NCBI GenBank assembly: GCA_030690895.1
Contig: JAUYFQ010000073.1
Coordinates: forward strand, 1 to 64,000
DNA from: Sulfuricellaceae bacterium
GTDB taxonomy: Bacteria; Pseudomonadota; Gammaproteobacteria; Burkholderiales; Sulfuricellaceae
Reading direction: 5' to 3'
Length of the DNA stretch: 64,000 nucleotides
Under the pieces are notes generated by a model. That model searched no databases and had not been told where the DNA came from. It saw nothing but the letters and a program-made list of their open reading frames with translations. Below are positions 24,919-33,516 of the stretch, in pieces. Numbering within the stretch: position 1 is the first letter of the stretch; each line of letters begins with the position of its first letter. The translations under genes were made by a program, and so were the position numbers.

Positions 24919-25845
24919 TTACTCATTGGTCTCTACTTCAGCCTTAGCCTGTTTATCCTCCTTACTCGAAGATGTTTTTCTGCTCAAGTGTGCTGCCAGC
25001 ATGTCGCTCCGACTCCCTGGCGTTTCCAGGCTGATGCGGCCCAGCGCGCCGGTGCGGTAGTCGGTGAGCAGGGCGAGGGCGGCTTTTTCAATATCCAGAT
25101 CACCACCCTTGACGCGGAAGCCGCGCCGTTTGGCGACCATTTCGATCACGCCAACACCGTCCAGGCCTTCTACAGAAAGTCCATAACGGGCGACTAGCAG
25201 GCTCGGGTAGCGGGCGAGCAGAAGATTGGCCAGAAATTCGGCCACGTCTTCGTCGATCACGGCATTGCGACCGATGGAGTGGCTGGCGGCCAGCATGTAG
25301 CCGTCGCTGTCGTGTTCGATTTTGGGCCACATCAGGCCGGGGGTGTCGACCAAGGTCATGCTGTCGCTCAGATCATGGCTCTGCTGGTTCTTGGTGACGG
25401 CGGGTTCGTTGCCGACTGCGGCGATCCGTCGTTTCACCAGGGCGTTCATCAGGGTGGATTTTCCAACGTTGGGAACGCCCATGATCATCATGCGCAGGGG
25501 TTTGAGATTGGTGCCGCGATGAGAGGCGATAGCGAGACACAGCTTGGGCACCTTGACGGTGTCGGATGCTTTCTTGCAGGACAGCGCGACTGCCTTGACG
25601 CCGGGCTGTTGATTATAGAAATCAATCCAGGCCTGAGTGGCGGCGGGGTCGGCTAAATCAGCCTTGTTGAGGATTTTGAGGCAGGGGCGCTGGCGGTGCA
25701 GGCGCAGATCCTTGATGACCGGGTTGCTGCTGGCTTCGGGCAGGCGCGCATCCAGAACCTCGATGACGATGTCGGTTTTCTCCATGGTTTCGGCGGCTTT
25801 CTTGCGCGCCGTAACCATGTGGCCGGGGTGCCAGTTGATGGACAT
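24919..25845 (-). CDS. circularly permuted GTPase, RbgA/YlqF type
   Basis: 308 residues. The GTP-binding motifs occur in permuted order: N-K-A-D-L (G4) near residue 60, then G-V-P-N-V-G-K-S-T (G1) near 125, then D-T-P-G (G3) near 168. The N-terminus H-W/N-W-H-P-G-H-M matches RbgA, a GTPase in 50S ribosome assembly. The tail is Lys/Glu-rich. It converges with the pilin gene (33-base gap). Confidence 0.9.
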   Translation of the reverse strand: MSINWHPGHMVTARKKAAETMEKTDIVIEVLDARLPEASSNPVIKDLRLHRQRPCLKILNKADLADPAATQAWIDFYNQQPGVKAVALSCKKASDTVKVPKLCLAIASHRGTNLKPLRMMIMGVPNVGKSTLMNALVKRRIAAVGNEPAVTKNQQSHDLSDSMTLVDTPGLMWPKIEHDSDGYMLAASHSIGRNAVIDEDVAEFLANLLLARYPSLLVARYGLSVEGLDGVGVIEMVAKRRGFRVKGGDLDIEKAALALLTDYRTGALGRISLETPGSRSDMLAAHLSRKTSSSKEDKQAKAEVETNE

Positions 25846-25920
25846 GCGAATTTGATCTATATGAACTAAAGCGACATTTTACCCCGCCATCCGTGTTCCC
25901 CTATTTATTTCTTGGCTTGT

Positions 25921-26763
25921 TTACTTTTTTCCCAGCATGTTTTGAACGGTCTGCATGATGTCTGCCGGCAGGACGACTGTCTTGCTGTTTGTGGAGGAAG
26001 CGAGTTTTTCCATGGCATGGATGTATTTTTCGCCGAGCAGGTAATAAGCAGGAAATTCCCGGTCTGGAATGGCTTCCGTGATCTTGCGAATGGCTTCGGC
26101 GGCACCCTGCGCTAGTGCAATCTGGGCGGCGGCATCTCGTTTTGCTGCCTCGTAACGGGCTTCAGCTTCAAGAATGGCAGCCTGTTTGTCGCCTTCGGCC
26201 TTGGTGACAGTAGCCTTGCGTTCCCGTTCTGCGGCGGCCTGGCGTTCCATGGAGTCCTGCATCGACGCTGACGGTTTGATGTCCTGTATTTCCACCGATT
26301 TGAGCGTCAGTCCCCAGTCTGCCACGTCGTCGGAAATGGACTCCTTGAGGCGAACCTTGATTTTCTCCCGCGAAGACAATGCCTGATCCAGCTCCATTTC
26401 GCCAACAATGGAGCGCAAGGTGGTCTGGATAATGTTGACGATGGCCAGTTCAAAACTGGTGACGCCATACACGGCATTCTGGGTGTCGGTTACTTTGACA
26501 AAAGCGATGGCATTGACGACCAGCACGGCGTTGTCCTTGGTAATGACTTCCTGCTGCGGAATGTCCATGATCAGATCTTTGGTCGGCACCTTGTAGCCCA
26601 CCCGATCGACGTAGGGAACGATGACATGCAGGCCGGGAAGCATGGTGGTGAGATACTTGCCCAGTCTCTCGACCACCCACTCTTCACCCTGTGGGACGAT
26701 GCGCACGCCTTTGGCAATGGTGACTGCGACAAAAACGAAAAATATGATTGCGACGAATTCCAT
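25921..26763 (-). CDS. SPFH/band-7 membrane protein (QmcA-like)
   Basis: 280 residues. One N-terminal membrane helix (residues 3-18) is followed by an SPFH domain (R-I-V-P-Q-G-E-E-W-V-V-E-R-L-G-K-Y) and a coiled-coil Ala/Glu/Arg-rich segment (residues 185-230). It is a little shorter than E. coli QmcA. SPFH proteins form large membrane-associated rings and usually pair with NfeD proteins, as here: the nfeD-like gene lies 21 bases upstream on the same strand. Confidence 0.88.
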   Translation of the reverse strand: MEFVAIIFFVFVAVTIAKGVRIVPQGEEWVVERLGKYLTTMLPGLHVIVPYVDRVGYKVPTKDLIMDIPQQEVITKDNAVLVVNAIAFVKVTDTQNAVYGVTSFELAIVNIIQTTLRSIVGEMELDQALSSREKIKVRLKESISDDVADWGLTLKSVEIQDIKPSASMQDSMERQAAAERERKATVTKAEGDKQAAILEAEARYEAAKRDAAAQIALAQGAAEAIRKITEAIPDREFPAYYLLGEKYIHAMEKLASSTNSKTVVLPADIMQTVQNMLGKK

Positions 26764-26784
26764 GATTGATTCTCCGTGTTCTGC

Positions 26785-27222
26785 TTATTTTTTCTGAACT
26801 TTCAATAACTGCCCGATGACGTCGATGATCGTAGCACGCTCACCCGCCGGAATCTTGCTATCGGCGATGACCGGCCAGGTTTCAGAGCCGAGTATGGGTT
26901 TCTGGAAGCGGATTTCGCCTTTTTGTAGCTCGGTTACTTCTTTTACGATCAGGCCGGTTTCACCCAGAAAGGCGTCCTTGGCGAGGCCAGACTTGGTGCG
27001 ATCCGGGCTTTTGACCAATCTGAACCACAGAAATACCATCATGATCGAGGCCGCAGCCCAAAGCAGAAACTGCGCTGTCAGGTTCATTGGGATGACCAGC
27101 ATGAGCAGACCCACCAGCAGGGCGCCAAGGCCGAACCAGATCAAAAAGAAGGCGGGGACCGCCAGTTCCAGCAGGGCGATCAGCAATCCGCCAACAATCC
27201 AGTGCCACCAAGCGATTTCCAT
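26785..27222 (-). CDS. NfeD-like membrane protein
   Basis: 145 residues from the ATG at 27222, preceded by GGAGGAATATT, a clear ribosome site. Two or three membrane helices (about 8-30, 33-48 and 50-68) are followed by a C-terminal OB-fold (F-L-G-E-T-G-L-I-V-K-E-V) of the short NfeD1b type. It is the obligate neighbour of the SPFH protein; the pair probably organises membrane domains. Divergent from apaH with 51 bases between starts. Confidence 0.88.
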   Translation of the reverse strand: MEIAWWHWIVGGLLIALLELAVPAFFLIWFGLGALLVGLLMLVIPMNLTAQFLLWAAASIMMVFLWFRLVKSPDRTKSGLAKDAFLGETGLIVKEVTELQKGEIRFQKPILGSETWPVIADSKIPAGERATIIDVIGQLLKVQKK

Positions 27223-27273
27223 AATATTCCTCCGGTAGAATGGCGACTTCACAATAGCAAAAAACATGAAGTC

Positions 27274-28101
27274 ATGCCTACCTATGTTATCGGGGATCTA
27301 CAGGGTTGCCATGTAGCCCTGCAAAAACTGCTCGCCACTCTTTCCTTCAATCCCGCGAAGGACCGGATCTGGCTGGTTGGCGATCTGGTCAATCGCGGCG
27401 TTGGTTCGGCAGAAGTGCTGCGCTGGGCGATGGGCATGGGCGATGCGCTGGTGGCTGTGCTGGGTAACCATGACCTGCATACGCTGGCGGTTGCGGCGGG
27501 GTATGTGCCTTTGCATCGCAGCGATACCATACAGGACATACTGGATGCACCGGATCGGGACGAGTTGTTGACCTGGCTGCGTCACCGCCCGCTCGTGCAT
27601 TTCGAGCTCGGCCACTTGATGGTTCATGCCGGACTATTGCCTCAGTGGACTGTTCAACAAGCGGTTTCGCTGGCCTCTGAAGTCGAGTCGGCATTGCGAG
27701 GACCGGACTGGCCGAATTTCTTGCAGCACATGTATGGAAATGAGCCGCGCTTCTGGCACGAGGGGTTGCATGGCATGAGCCGTTTGCGGCTGATTACCAA
27801 TGCCATGACGCGTCTGCGTTTCTGCTCCCCAACGGGAGATATCGAGTTTGCACACAAGGGCAAACCGGGCAGTCAGCCCAAGCCGCTGTTGCCCTGGTTT
27901 GAGGTGCCGGACCGCGCCAGCCGGGATGTGACTATCCTGTTCGGCCATTGGTCGGCGTTGGGCTTCATGGTGAGTTCCAATGTGGTTGCGCTGGATAGCG
28001 GCTGCCTTTGGAGCGGGCAGCTTACGGCCTTGCGCCTTGAGGATCACCGGGTTTTTCAGGTTTCGTGCGAGGATCTGCCAGGTTCAAAGCGCTGGAAATG
28101 A
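27274..28101 (+). CDS. apaH: diadenosine tetraphosphatase (symmetrical)
   Basis: 275 residues. The metallophosphatase motifs G-D-L-Q-G-C (residue 7), G-D-L-V-N-R-G (near 37) and G-N-H-D (near 66) are intact, as is the C-terminal D-S-G-C-L-W-S-G-Q. It hydrolyses Ap4A to two ADP and also decaps NpnN-RNA in E. coli. The start at 27274 gives M-P-T-Y-V-I-G-D. Its 3' end overlaps the convergent plsC gene by 80 bases. Confidence 0.94.
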   Translation: MPTYVIGDLQGCHVALQKLLATLSFNPAKDRIWLVGDLVNRGVGSAEVLRWAMGMGDALVAVLGNHDLHTLAVAAGYVPLHRSDTIQDILDAPDRDELLTWLRHRPLVHFELGHLMVHAGLLPQWTVQQAVSLASEVESALRGPDWPNFLQHMYGNEPRFWHEGLHGMSRLRLITNAMTRLRFCSPTGDIEFAHKGKPGSQPKPLLPWFEVPDRASRDVTILFGHWSALGFMVSSNVVALDSGCLWSGQLTALRLEDHRVFQVSCEDLPGSKRWK

Positions 28102-28819
28102 TGTGTTCAGCCTGGCGCGCCAGCGTTTTACGGTTATGGCCTTTGCTTTCCATGCGTGACAGGAAAGATACCTCGGCTTGCGTGCATCGTTGTCCCATGA
28201 TTTGTTTCAGGGTTTCGGCCAGCGAAATATCGCCATAATAGGCCGGCGCCAGATCGGGCGAGCCATCCGCTTTGAAATATCGGAGCGCGATAGGCTGCAA
28301 TTGGGCTTCCGCATCAATCGCAGGCTGGAATAATGAAGCGAGAAAAGGTTTGATTTCTCGTCCGTCTGTGGTGCTGCCTTCCGGGAAAAAAGCCAGGCAT
28401 TCTCCTCGTGATAAAGCACCCGTAATTAGTTTGTTGACGCGCGCCGTGTCCCGTTGTCTGGCGCGTTCGATATAGAGCGTGCCTGTCAGCGTGGCGAGCC
28501 AGCCTAGTAGCGGCCATGAGCGCACTTCGGATTTCGAGATGAAACGAATGGGATGGATGGCGCTGAGCAGAAAAATATCCAGCCACGACACATGGTTGGC
28601 GATGATAATCAGGCCACGTTCTTCCCTCCGCCCGATTGATCCGTTGATGCTCGTGCGAACGCCCAGTATGCGAAGCAGGTTTCGAGACCAGAGCAGGGTC
28701 AGCGCATGCCTTATGCCTGCGCCTGCCCAGCCGAAAATCAGGGCGGCAATCACGATGCCGCCCAGCAGATGAAGTCCCAGGGCTATGGAGCGGAGCGCGC
28801 GCAGAATCAAAGACATCAA
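28022..28819 (-). CDS. plsC: 1-acyl-sn-glycerol-3-phosphate acyltransferase
   Basis: 265 residues. One or two N-terminal membrane segments are followed by the acyltransferase motifs N-H-V-S-W-L-D (HX4D) near residue 75 and F-P-E-G-S-T-T-D-G near 150. It adds the second acyl chain in phosphatidic acid synthesis. The last 25 or so residues are Pro/Lys-rich and lie antisense within the apaH 3' end. It overlaps the pfkB stop by four bases, so it is cotranscribed with birA-coaX-pfkB. Confidence 0.9.
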   Translation of the reverse strand: MMSLILRALRSIALGLHLLGGIVIAALIFGWAGAGIRHALTLLWSRNLLRILGVRTSINGSIGRREERGLIIIANHVSWLDIFLLSAIHPIRFISKSEVRSWPLLGWLATLTGTLYIERARQRDTARVNKLITGALSRGECLAFFPEGSTTDGREIKPFLASLFQPAIDAEAQLQPIALRYFKADGSPDLAPAYYGDISLAETLKQIMGQRCTQAEVSFLSRMESKGHNRKTLARQAEHIISSALNLADPRTKPEKPGDPQGARP

Positions 28820-29751
28820 TCCATGCTGTAACCAAAGTTCTGCTTGAATCGGGCTGTAATGTCAGCGCGTGAGTGAGCGTGGTTTTGCCCCCCCAGACTG
28901 GCAATCTTGAGCGAGCCCATCAGTGCCGCCAGTCGCCCAGTCATTTCCCAGTCCATACCGTTGACGATGCCGTACAGCAGGCCGGAGCGGTATGCGTCGC
29001 CACAACCAGTGGGGTCTTGCACCTGTTCAGCTTGCACGCAGGGGATCTCGAGCGTTTTTCCATCGGTATAAATCATCGAACCCTTGGCACCCAGCGTGAC
29101 GACCAGCGCGCGAACATTTTTTGCCAGTTGTTCAAGCGTCTGGCCGGTACGATCCTGCAACAGTTGCGCTTCATAATCGTTCAGCGCGACATAATCGGCC
29201 AGCGTGACAAAGTTCAGTAAATCCTCGCCATTGAACATGGGCAGGCCCTGGCCGGGATCGAATACAAACGGAATGCCTTTTTCGTGGAATTCGCGAGCAT
29301 GCTGGATCATGCCGTCACGTCCATCTGGGGCGATGATGCCGAGCGCGACATTACTGGCGTCCTGCACGTGATTCTGATGTGAGGCGCTCATTGCCCCAGG
29401 GTGAAAAGCCGTGATCTGGTTGTCGTCGAGATCGGTGGTGATGAAGGCTTGAGCCGTGTAGCTTCCGGCCACGCGGCGGACATGGGTCTGGGCGATCCCC
29501 TGCTTGTCCAGGCGTTGTGAATAGGGCTCAAAATCGTCGCCAACTGTGGCCATGACCAGCGGCTTGCCTTCCAGCAGCTTGAGGTTGTAGGCGATGTTGC
29601 CCGCGCAACCGCCGAATTCTCGCCGCATTTCGGGCACCAAAAACGCGACATTCAGGATGTGGATCTGCTCAGGCAGAATGTGGTTTTTGAAGCGGTCCTG
29701 GAAAACCATGATGCTGTCGTAGGCCAGCGAGCCGCAAATCAGTGTATTCAT
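28816..29751 (-). CDS. PfkB-family carbohydrate/adenosine kinase
   Basis: 311 residues. The PfkB C-terminal signature D-P-T-G-C-G-D-A-Y-R-S-G contains the catalytic Asp near residue 255, and the N-terminal G-G-C-A-G-N-I-A-Y-N segment is present. It is closest in feel to the adenosine-kinase-like subgroup found widely in Betaproteobacteria; the actual sugar or nucleoside substrate cannot be fixed from sequence. Four-base overlaps with coaX upstream and plsC downstream. Confidence 0.88.
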   Translation of the reverse strand: MNTLICGSLAYDSIMVFQDRFKNHILPEQIHILNVAFLVPEMRREFGGCAGNIAYNLKLLEGKPLVMATVGDDFEPYSQRLDKQGIAQTHVRRVAGSYTAQAFITTDLDDNQITAFHPGAMSASHQNHVQDASNVALGIIAPDGRDGMIQHAREFHEKGIPFVFDPGQGLPMFNGEDLLNFVTLADYVALNDYEAQLLQDRTGQTLEQLAKNVRALVVTLGAKGSMIYTDGKTLEIPCVQAEQVQDPTGCGDAYRSGLLYGIVNGMDWEMTGRLAALMGSLKIASLGGQNHAHSRADITARFKQNFGYSMD

Positions 29752-30488
29752 TTTGATCCTTCTTGAGCAATTAGGATGATGCCTTCCAGAACCAGATCAT
29801 CCACGCGTTGGATCGGTATATCCAGCGTCGGTATATCCAGTAAAGGCAGCAGAATATCGGCATCTCCGCCGCTTAGCAAACACAGCGGGTTGTTCTTGAG
29901 TAGCCTGAAGCGCCGTTCGATCCCCCCGGCGATGGCGTTGAGGATGCCGCTCTGCATCGCGTCGGCGGTATTGCGCGGGTAAACGTTAAATTTTCCTTGC
30001 TGCAGTCCAAGTTTCGCGGCGCCTTGCGTGAGCGCCTGCCACATGAGCTGTACGCCGGGAAGGATGAGTCCGCCCGGGAAAAAACCCGATGCATCCAGCG
30101 TATCGATGGTTGTTGCTGTGCCGGACTGGACAACCAGCAGGTCACGTCCCGGAAATAGATGTCTGGCGCCGACCAGAGCAGCCCAGCGGTCGCTGCCAAG
30201 CTGGGTCGGGTCGTCATAACCGTTTCTGACGCCGCATTGTGTTGCCTGGGCCGTAATCAGTTGAAGCTGAGTCGGCCAGGACTGGCATAGTCGGGTGACC
30301 TGGTCGGTTTTTTTCGTGTGAGCCACGCTGGAAATAATGATGTGTCCCGGTGCGGGAATCCCTGCCCACTGGCCTGCCAGGACAGCATGCTCGTTGCTGG
30401 AGGCGGCGCCTCTGTCCAGCCAGTTTGTATTGTTGGAGAGCCCCCACTTGATGCGGGTGTTGCCAATATCAATGGCAAGTATTAGCAC
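29748..30488 (-). CDS. coaX: type III pantothenate kinase
   Basis: 246 residues from a GTG at 30488; the protein then begins V-L-I-L-A-I-D-I-G-N-T-R-I-K-W-G, the ASKHA phosphate-1 motif. The L-G-S-D-R-W-A-A-L-V-G-A-R motif near residue 105 is the CoaX hallmark. It phosphorylates pantothenate in coenzyme A synthesis and needs a monovalent cation. A longer frame to 30659 is antisense-like within birA and is not used. The start overlaps the birA stop by seven bases, the conserved birA-coaX pair of Betaproteobacteria. Confidence 0.93.
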   Translation of the reverse strand: MLILAIDIGNTRIKWGLSNNTNWLDRGAASSNEHAVLAGQWAGIPAPGHIIISSVAHTKKTDQVTRLCQSWPTQLQLITAQATQCGVRNGYDDPTQLGSDRWAALVGARHLFPGRDLLVVQSGTATTIDTLDASGFFPGGLILPGVQLMWQALTQGAAKLGLQQGKFNVYPRNTADAMQSGILNAIAGGIERRFRLLKNNPLCLLSGGDADILLPLLDIPTLDIPIQRVDDLVLEGIILIAQEGSK

Positions 30489-31462
30489 GCGTGGCCCCTC
30501 AGGCTGATTTCTCCCGAATTGAAGCGCCGTTCCTTGCCGTCGTGCTCGACCAGCAGTGATCCGTCTGGCGCGACGCCTGTGACAATGCCGGGCTCTTTGC
30601 GTCCATCGGGCATCAGCAGGGTGACGGTCTGGCCGTGGTAGCGGTGGTGCCTGATCCACTCTTCCTGAAACCCGGAAAATCCGCTGTCCTCAAACTGGTG
30701 CAGTACTTCAGCAAGGTGGTTCAGCAGCGTGGCCAGTAACAGGTTTCTGTCTGGCAAGTCGGGGCTGATGGCGGCCAGGTCGATGACAGGCTGGTCGATT
30801 TCTGAATACGCCCGGTCCGGCAGTTTGTAGTTGACGCCGATGCCGATAACGGCTGCACTGGGGCCGTGCATATCACCTTGCAGCTCGATCAGAATGCCGG
30901 CCAGTTTGCGCTGGTCATGAAGAATGTCGTTGGGCCATTTGAGACTGAGGCCAGGGATGGCCAGTTGCTTGAACGCACGCAAGAGCGCGATGCCGACCAC
31001 CAGGCTGAGCCCGGACAGGAATCCGGCCCCCTGATTAAAGCGCCAGAGCAGGGAAAAAGAAAGGCTGCCGCCTAGCGTGGAGCGCCAGACCCGTCCGCGC
31101 CGCCCCCGTCCATGGGTCTGAAGTTCTGCGGTCAGGCAACTTCCATGTGTGGCGCCCAGCGCAGTTTTTTGCATCAGGGTGGTATTGGTGGATTCGGTGA
31201 CGGCCACGATCTCGAGGTCGATCAGGGCTGCCTTGTCGCCCAGCGCAGCCTTGATTCCATCGGCATCCAGCCACTGAACCGGTTCGCTGAGACGATAGCC
31301 CTGCCCCGGGAGGCGGAATAGTTTGATGCCGTGTTCGTCGATATCCTTAAGCGCCTGCCAGACAGAAGCCCGCGAAATGCCGAGATTTTCGGCGATGCTT
31401 TCGCCGGAGCGAAATGACTGGCTGGATAGTTGGCGCAGAATAGCGAAGGCGAGTGGCTTCAC
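30482..31462 (-). CDS. birA: biotin-[acetyl-CoA-carboxylase] ligase / biotin repressor
   Basis: 326 residues. An N-terminal helix-turn-helix (residues 15-50, S-I-A-E-N-L-G-I-S-R-A-S-V-W) is followed by the ligase domain with G-R-G-R-R-G-R-V-W near 117 and the K-W-P-N-D-I motif near 178. The SH3-like C-terminal domain is complete. The HTH suggests it also represses biotin genes, though no bio gene lies nearby. Confidence 0.93.
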   Translation of the reverse strand: MKPLAFAILRQLSSQSFRSGESIAENLGISRASVWQALKDIDEHGIKLFRLPGQGYRLSEPVQWLDADGIKAALGDKAALIDLEIVAVTESTNTTLMQKTALGATHGSCLTAELQTHGRGRRGRVWRSTLGGSLSFSLLWRFNQGAGFLSGLSLVVGIALLRAFKQLAIPGLSLKWPNDILHDQRKLAGILIELQGDMHGPSAAVIGIGVNYKLPDRAYSEIDQPVIDLAAISPDLPDRNLLLATLLNHLAEVLHQFEDSGFSGFQEEWIRHHRYHGQTVTLLMPDGRKEPGIVTGVAPDGSLLVEHDGKERRFNSGEISLRGHAC

Positions 31463-31489
31463 ACAGTATCTTTGGATACGGCGTTAGTG

Positions 31490-31627
31490 TGAAACAACGC
31501 GAAGCGTTGCCCTCGTCCCCCTCTCCCTCCGGGGGAGGGCGGGGGAGGGGGAAACGGTCATACCCAAAAGGGCGCAAGTGGCGAAGTGTTGTTTCATGAT
31601 TTTGGGTGGCGATTCGCCATGACCGTT
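31490..31627. repeat. nested palindromic region upstream of birA
   Basis: Several interlocking inverted repeats occur. TGAAACAAC (31490-31498) pairs with GTTGTTTCA (31588-31596); AACGGTCAT (31553-31561) with ATGACCGTT (31619-31627); ACCCAAAA (31562-31569) with TTTTGGGT (31600-31607). There is also a TGGCGA-T-TCGCCA stem (31607-31619). Between them lies a CCCTCTCCCTCC/GGGGGAGGG hairpin. The arms overlap, so not all can form at once. There is no gene in the stretch. It may be a dispersed mobile repeat or a terminator region. Confidence 0.65.
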
Positions 31628-32207
31628 AGCCGAACGTTCCGGATTCTTCCGAAAACAGGCCGCTCAGGCCGCGCCGGAGCAGTTCAAGCGCGTTGGGAAC
31701 CTCGATCTCAACGACCTGGTCGATGGTCCACGACTGGTCTTGCTTGGGCATCAGGCCAATGATCATGCTGCCAAGAAAGCGGCGGCACGGGTAGCCAGGT
31801 TCGCCATTTTCGTAGTCGAAGCCCGCATATTCGGCGAGACGTTCGTTGAGTAGCGTGATGAAGCGGGACTGGTAAGATGTGCCTTCTGGCTGCCCAATGT
31901 AGGTGAGCTGATTGTCTTCCAGAATTTCGGCTATGCGCTTGGCAATGGCGCCGATCAGGGCAGCGCGATATTCTTCTTCAACCCTGCCATAGATGAAGCG
32001 GTCGGTATATTGGAGCAGAAAAGCCAGATATTCGGAAATTATGGCAAATCCCTGTTCCTTGGAGCTGATCTGAAAGTCAGCCTGCTGCATGTGCGTCACT
32101 TTTTCTTCGGCAACCCGAAAAATCAGCGAAGCAACGACGGTCGCGACCTGCTGGGGGCTTTTCGCCTCTCCGGTGGTGTGCCACTGACTTCTTACACGAA
32201 TTGCCAT
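31626..32207 (-). CDS. conserved-looking protein of unknown function
   Basis: 193 residues; I do not recognise the family. It is soluble, mostly helical by composition, with an acidic centre (V-E-E-E-Y-R-A-A-L-I-G-A-I-A-K-R-I-A-E-I-L) and two Cys-poor halves, the second containing Y-P-C-R-R-F-L-G-S. It lies four bases after the rhodanese gene on the same strand, so it is very probably translated from the same transcript and may serve sulfur metabolism. Confidence 0.7.
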   Translation of the reverse strand: MAIRVRSQWHTTGEAKSPQQVATVVASLIFRVAEEKVTHMQQADFQISSKEQGFAIISEYLAFLLQYTDRFIYGRVEEEYRAALIGAIAKRIAEILEDNQLTYIGQPEGTSYQSRFITLLNERLAEYAGFDYENGEPGYPCRRFLGSMIIGLMPKQDQSWTIDQVVEIEVPNALELLRRGLSGLFSEESGTFG

Positions 32208-32211
32208 GCCG

Positions 32212-33060
32212 CTACTCTCCTGTTTCCACCGGTCTTCCTGGGTCGGTAATCCAGTCGCTCCATGATCCGGGGTAAAGCCGGGCGCCCTGGAGCCCGGCGT
32301 GTTCCATCGCGATCAGGCTGTGGCAGGCTGTGACACCCGAGCCGCACATGTGGATGACGTTTTCCGGCGCAGTGCCGTCCAGCAATTCCAGATAGGCTTC
32401 GCGCAATTCTTCGACGGGAAGATACGTGCTGTCCATGTCCAGATTATCCTCGAAAGGGTAATTGATGCTGCCCGGTATGTGTCCGGCTACCTTGTCCAGC
32501 GCTTCCCGCTCACCGCTGAACCGCTCTTCCGAACGTGCATCGATGATGAGGTTTTTCTGGTTGAGGATGGCCTGCTCTATACCGGCGGCGTCTACCCACA
32601 TCCGGTCGTCCGGTTGGGCAGTGAATGTCGTTGGCGCGGCATTCGGAATCTCGGTTGCCAGATTCTGTATTTGCTTGCTCCAGCGTTGTATGCCGCCATC
32701 CAGCAGGGCGACGGCATCGTGCCCCAGCCAGCGCAGCAACCACCACATCCGGCATGCCATGGAGCCGAAACTGTCGTCATATACGACTACCTGCTTATTG
32801 CGATCAACCCCCCATTCACCGAGTTTTTTTGCCAGCAAGCTCACATCAGGCAGCGGGTGACGGCCGGTGTTGGCGGTGACCTCTGCAGACAGATCGTTAT
32901 TCAGGTGAGCATAGCGTGCCCCCGGAATATGTCCTTTCAAGTATGCGCGGTATCCTGCCATATCGTCAGAAAGGGTGAACCGACAATCAAAAACGATCCA
33001 CTCGGGATCGTTCAAGTGCTGTGCAAGTTGTTCTGCACTAATCAGGGTGGTGAATTTCAT
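32212..33060 (-). CDS. two-domain rhodanese (thiosulfate/3-mercaptopyruvate sulfurtransferase)
   Basis: 282 residues from the ATG at 33060 (an ATG at 33093 is an alternative). Two rhodanese domains: the inactive N-terminal one (W-I-V-F-D-C-R-F) and the active C-terminal one, whose loop C-G-S-G-V-T-A-C carries the persulfide cysteine near residue 240. C-G-S-G-V-T-A is the SseA/3-mercaptopyruvate type loop. Next to dsr it could load sulfane sulfur onto TusA or DsrE. It is in a minus-strand operon with an RspA-like gene. Confidence 0.9.
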   Translation of the reverse strand: MKFTTLISAEQLAQHLNDPEWIVFDCRFTLSDDMAGYRAYLKGHIPGARYAHLNNDLSAEVTANTGRHPLPDVSLLAKKLGEWGVDRNKQVVVYDDSFGSMACRMWWLLRWLGHDAVALLDGGIQRWSKQIQNLATEIPNAAPTTFTAQPDDRMWVDAAGIEQAILNQKNLIIDARSEERFSGEREALDKVAGHIPGSINYPFEDNLDMDSTYLPVEELREAYLELLDGTAPENVIHMCGSGVTACHSLIAMEHAGLQGARLYPGSWSDWITDPGRPVETGE

Positions 33061-33147
33061 CAGGAACTCATTGCTTGTGGTGCGCAGCGACATCGCCGCC
33101 CACTTTGCGGGCAGCCATTTGGCCGCCGCTGCACGCCACTCGCTTTT

Positions 33148-33480
33148 TTAGTAGCCGCCTTTACCGAATGGCTTGGGCAGGCCGGCTACCTTTGCCGATT
33201 GGCGGTTGGGCTGCATGGGGAACAGGACGTAGAGGTGTTTTTTCCAGTCCGTGCCAGGATTCGATTCGTCAAAATCCTTGCACATATTGCGGAAATTTGG
33301 AGTCTGGCCATGCTCCTTGTACTGATCGCGCATGTAGTTGACCACGAGCCAATGCTCATCGGTCAGTTTGATGTTTTCGGCTTCTGCGATGACTGTCACT
33401 GCTTCATCACTGAAGTTTGCATCAATCAGGAAACCATCATCACATGTTTCAAGTTCTTCGCCGTTAATGACATAACCCAT
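33148..33480 (-). CDS. DsrC/TusE-superfamily protein lacking both redox cysteines (RspA-like)
   Basis: 110 residues, the same length as the DsrC at 38335. The N-terminus M-G-Y-V-I-N-G-E-E-L and the core L-T-D-E-H-W-L-V-V-N-Y-M-R match DsrC, as does K-V-A-G-L-P-K-P at the end. However, the CysB position is Ala96 (QSAKVAG against QACKIAG in DsrC) and the CysA position is not Cys (tail F-G-K-G-G-Y). Members without either cysteine have been called RspA and are thought to be regulatory. It cannot carry the DsrC trisulfide. The two remaining Cys (13 and 67) are elsewhere. Confidence 0.85.
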   Translation of the reverse strand: MGYVINGEELETCDDGFLIDANFSDEAVTVIAEAENIKLTDEHWLVVNYMRDQYKEHGQTPNFRNMCKDFDESNPGTDWKKHLYVLFPMQPNRQSAKVAGLPKPFGKGGY

Positions 33481-33516
33481 GAAAAATCTCCTTGTTTAAG
33501 GGTGGTTTAAGGGCGC

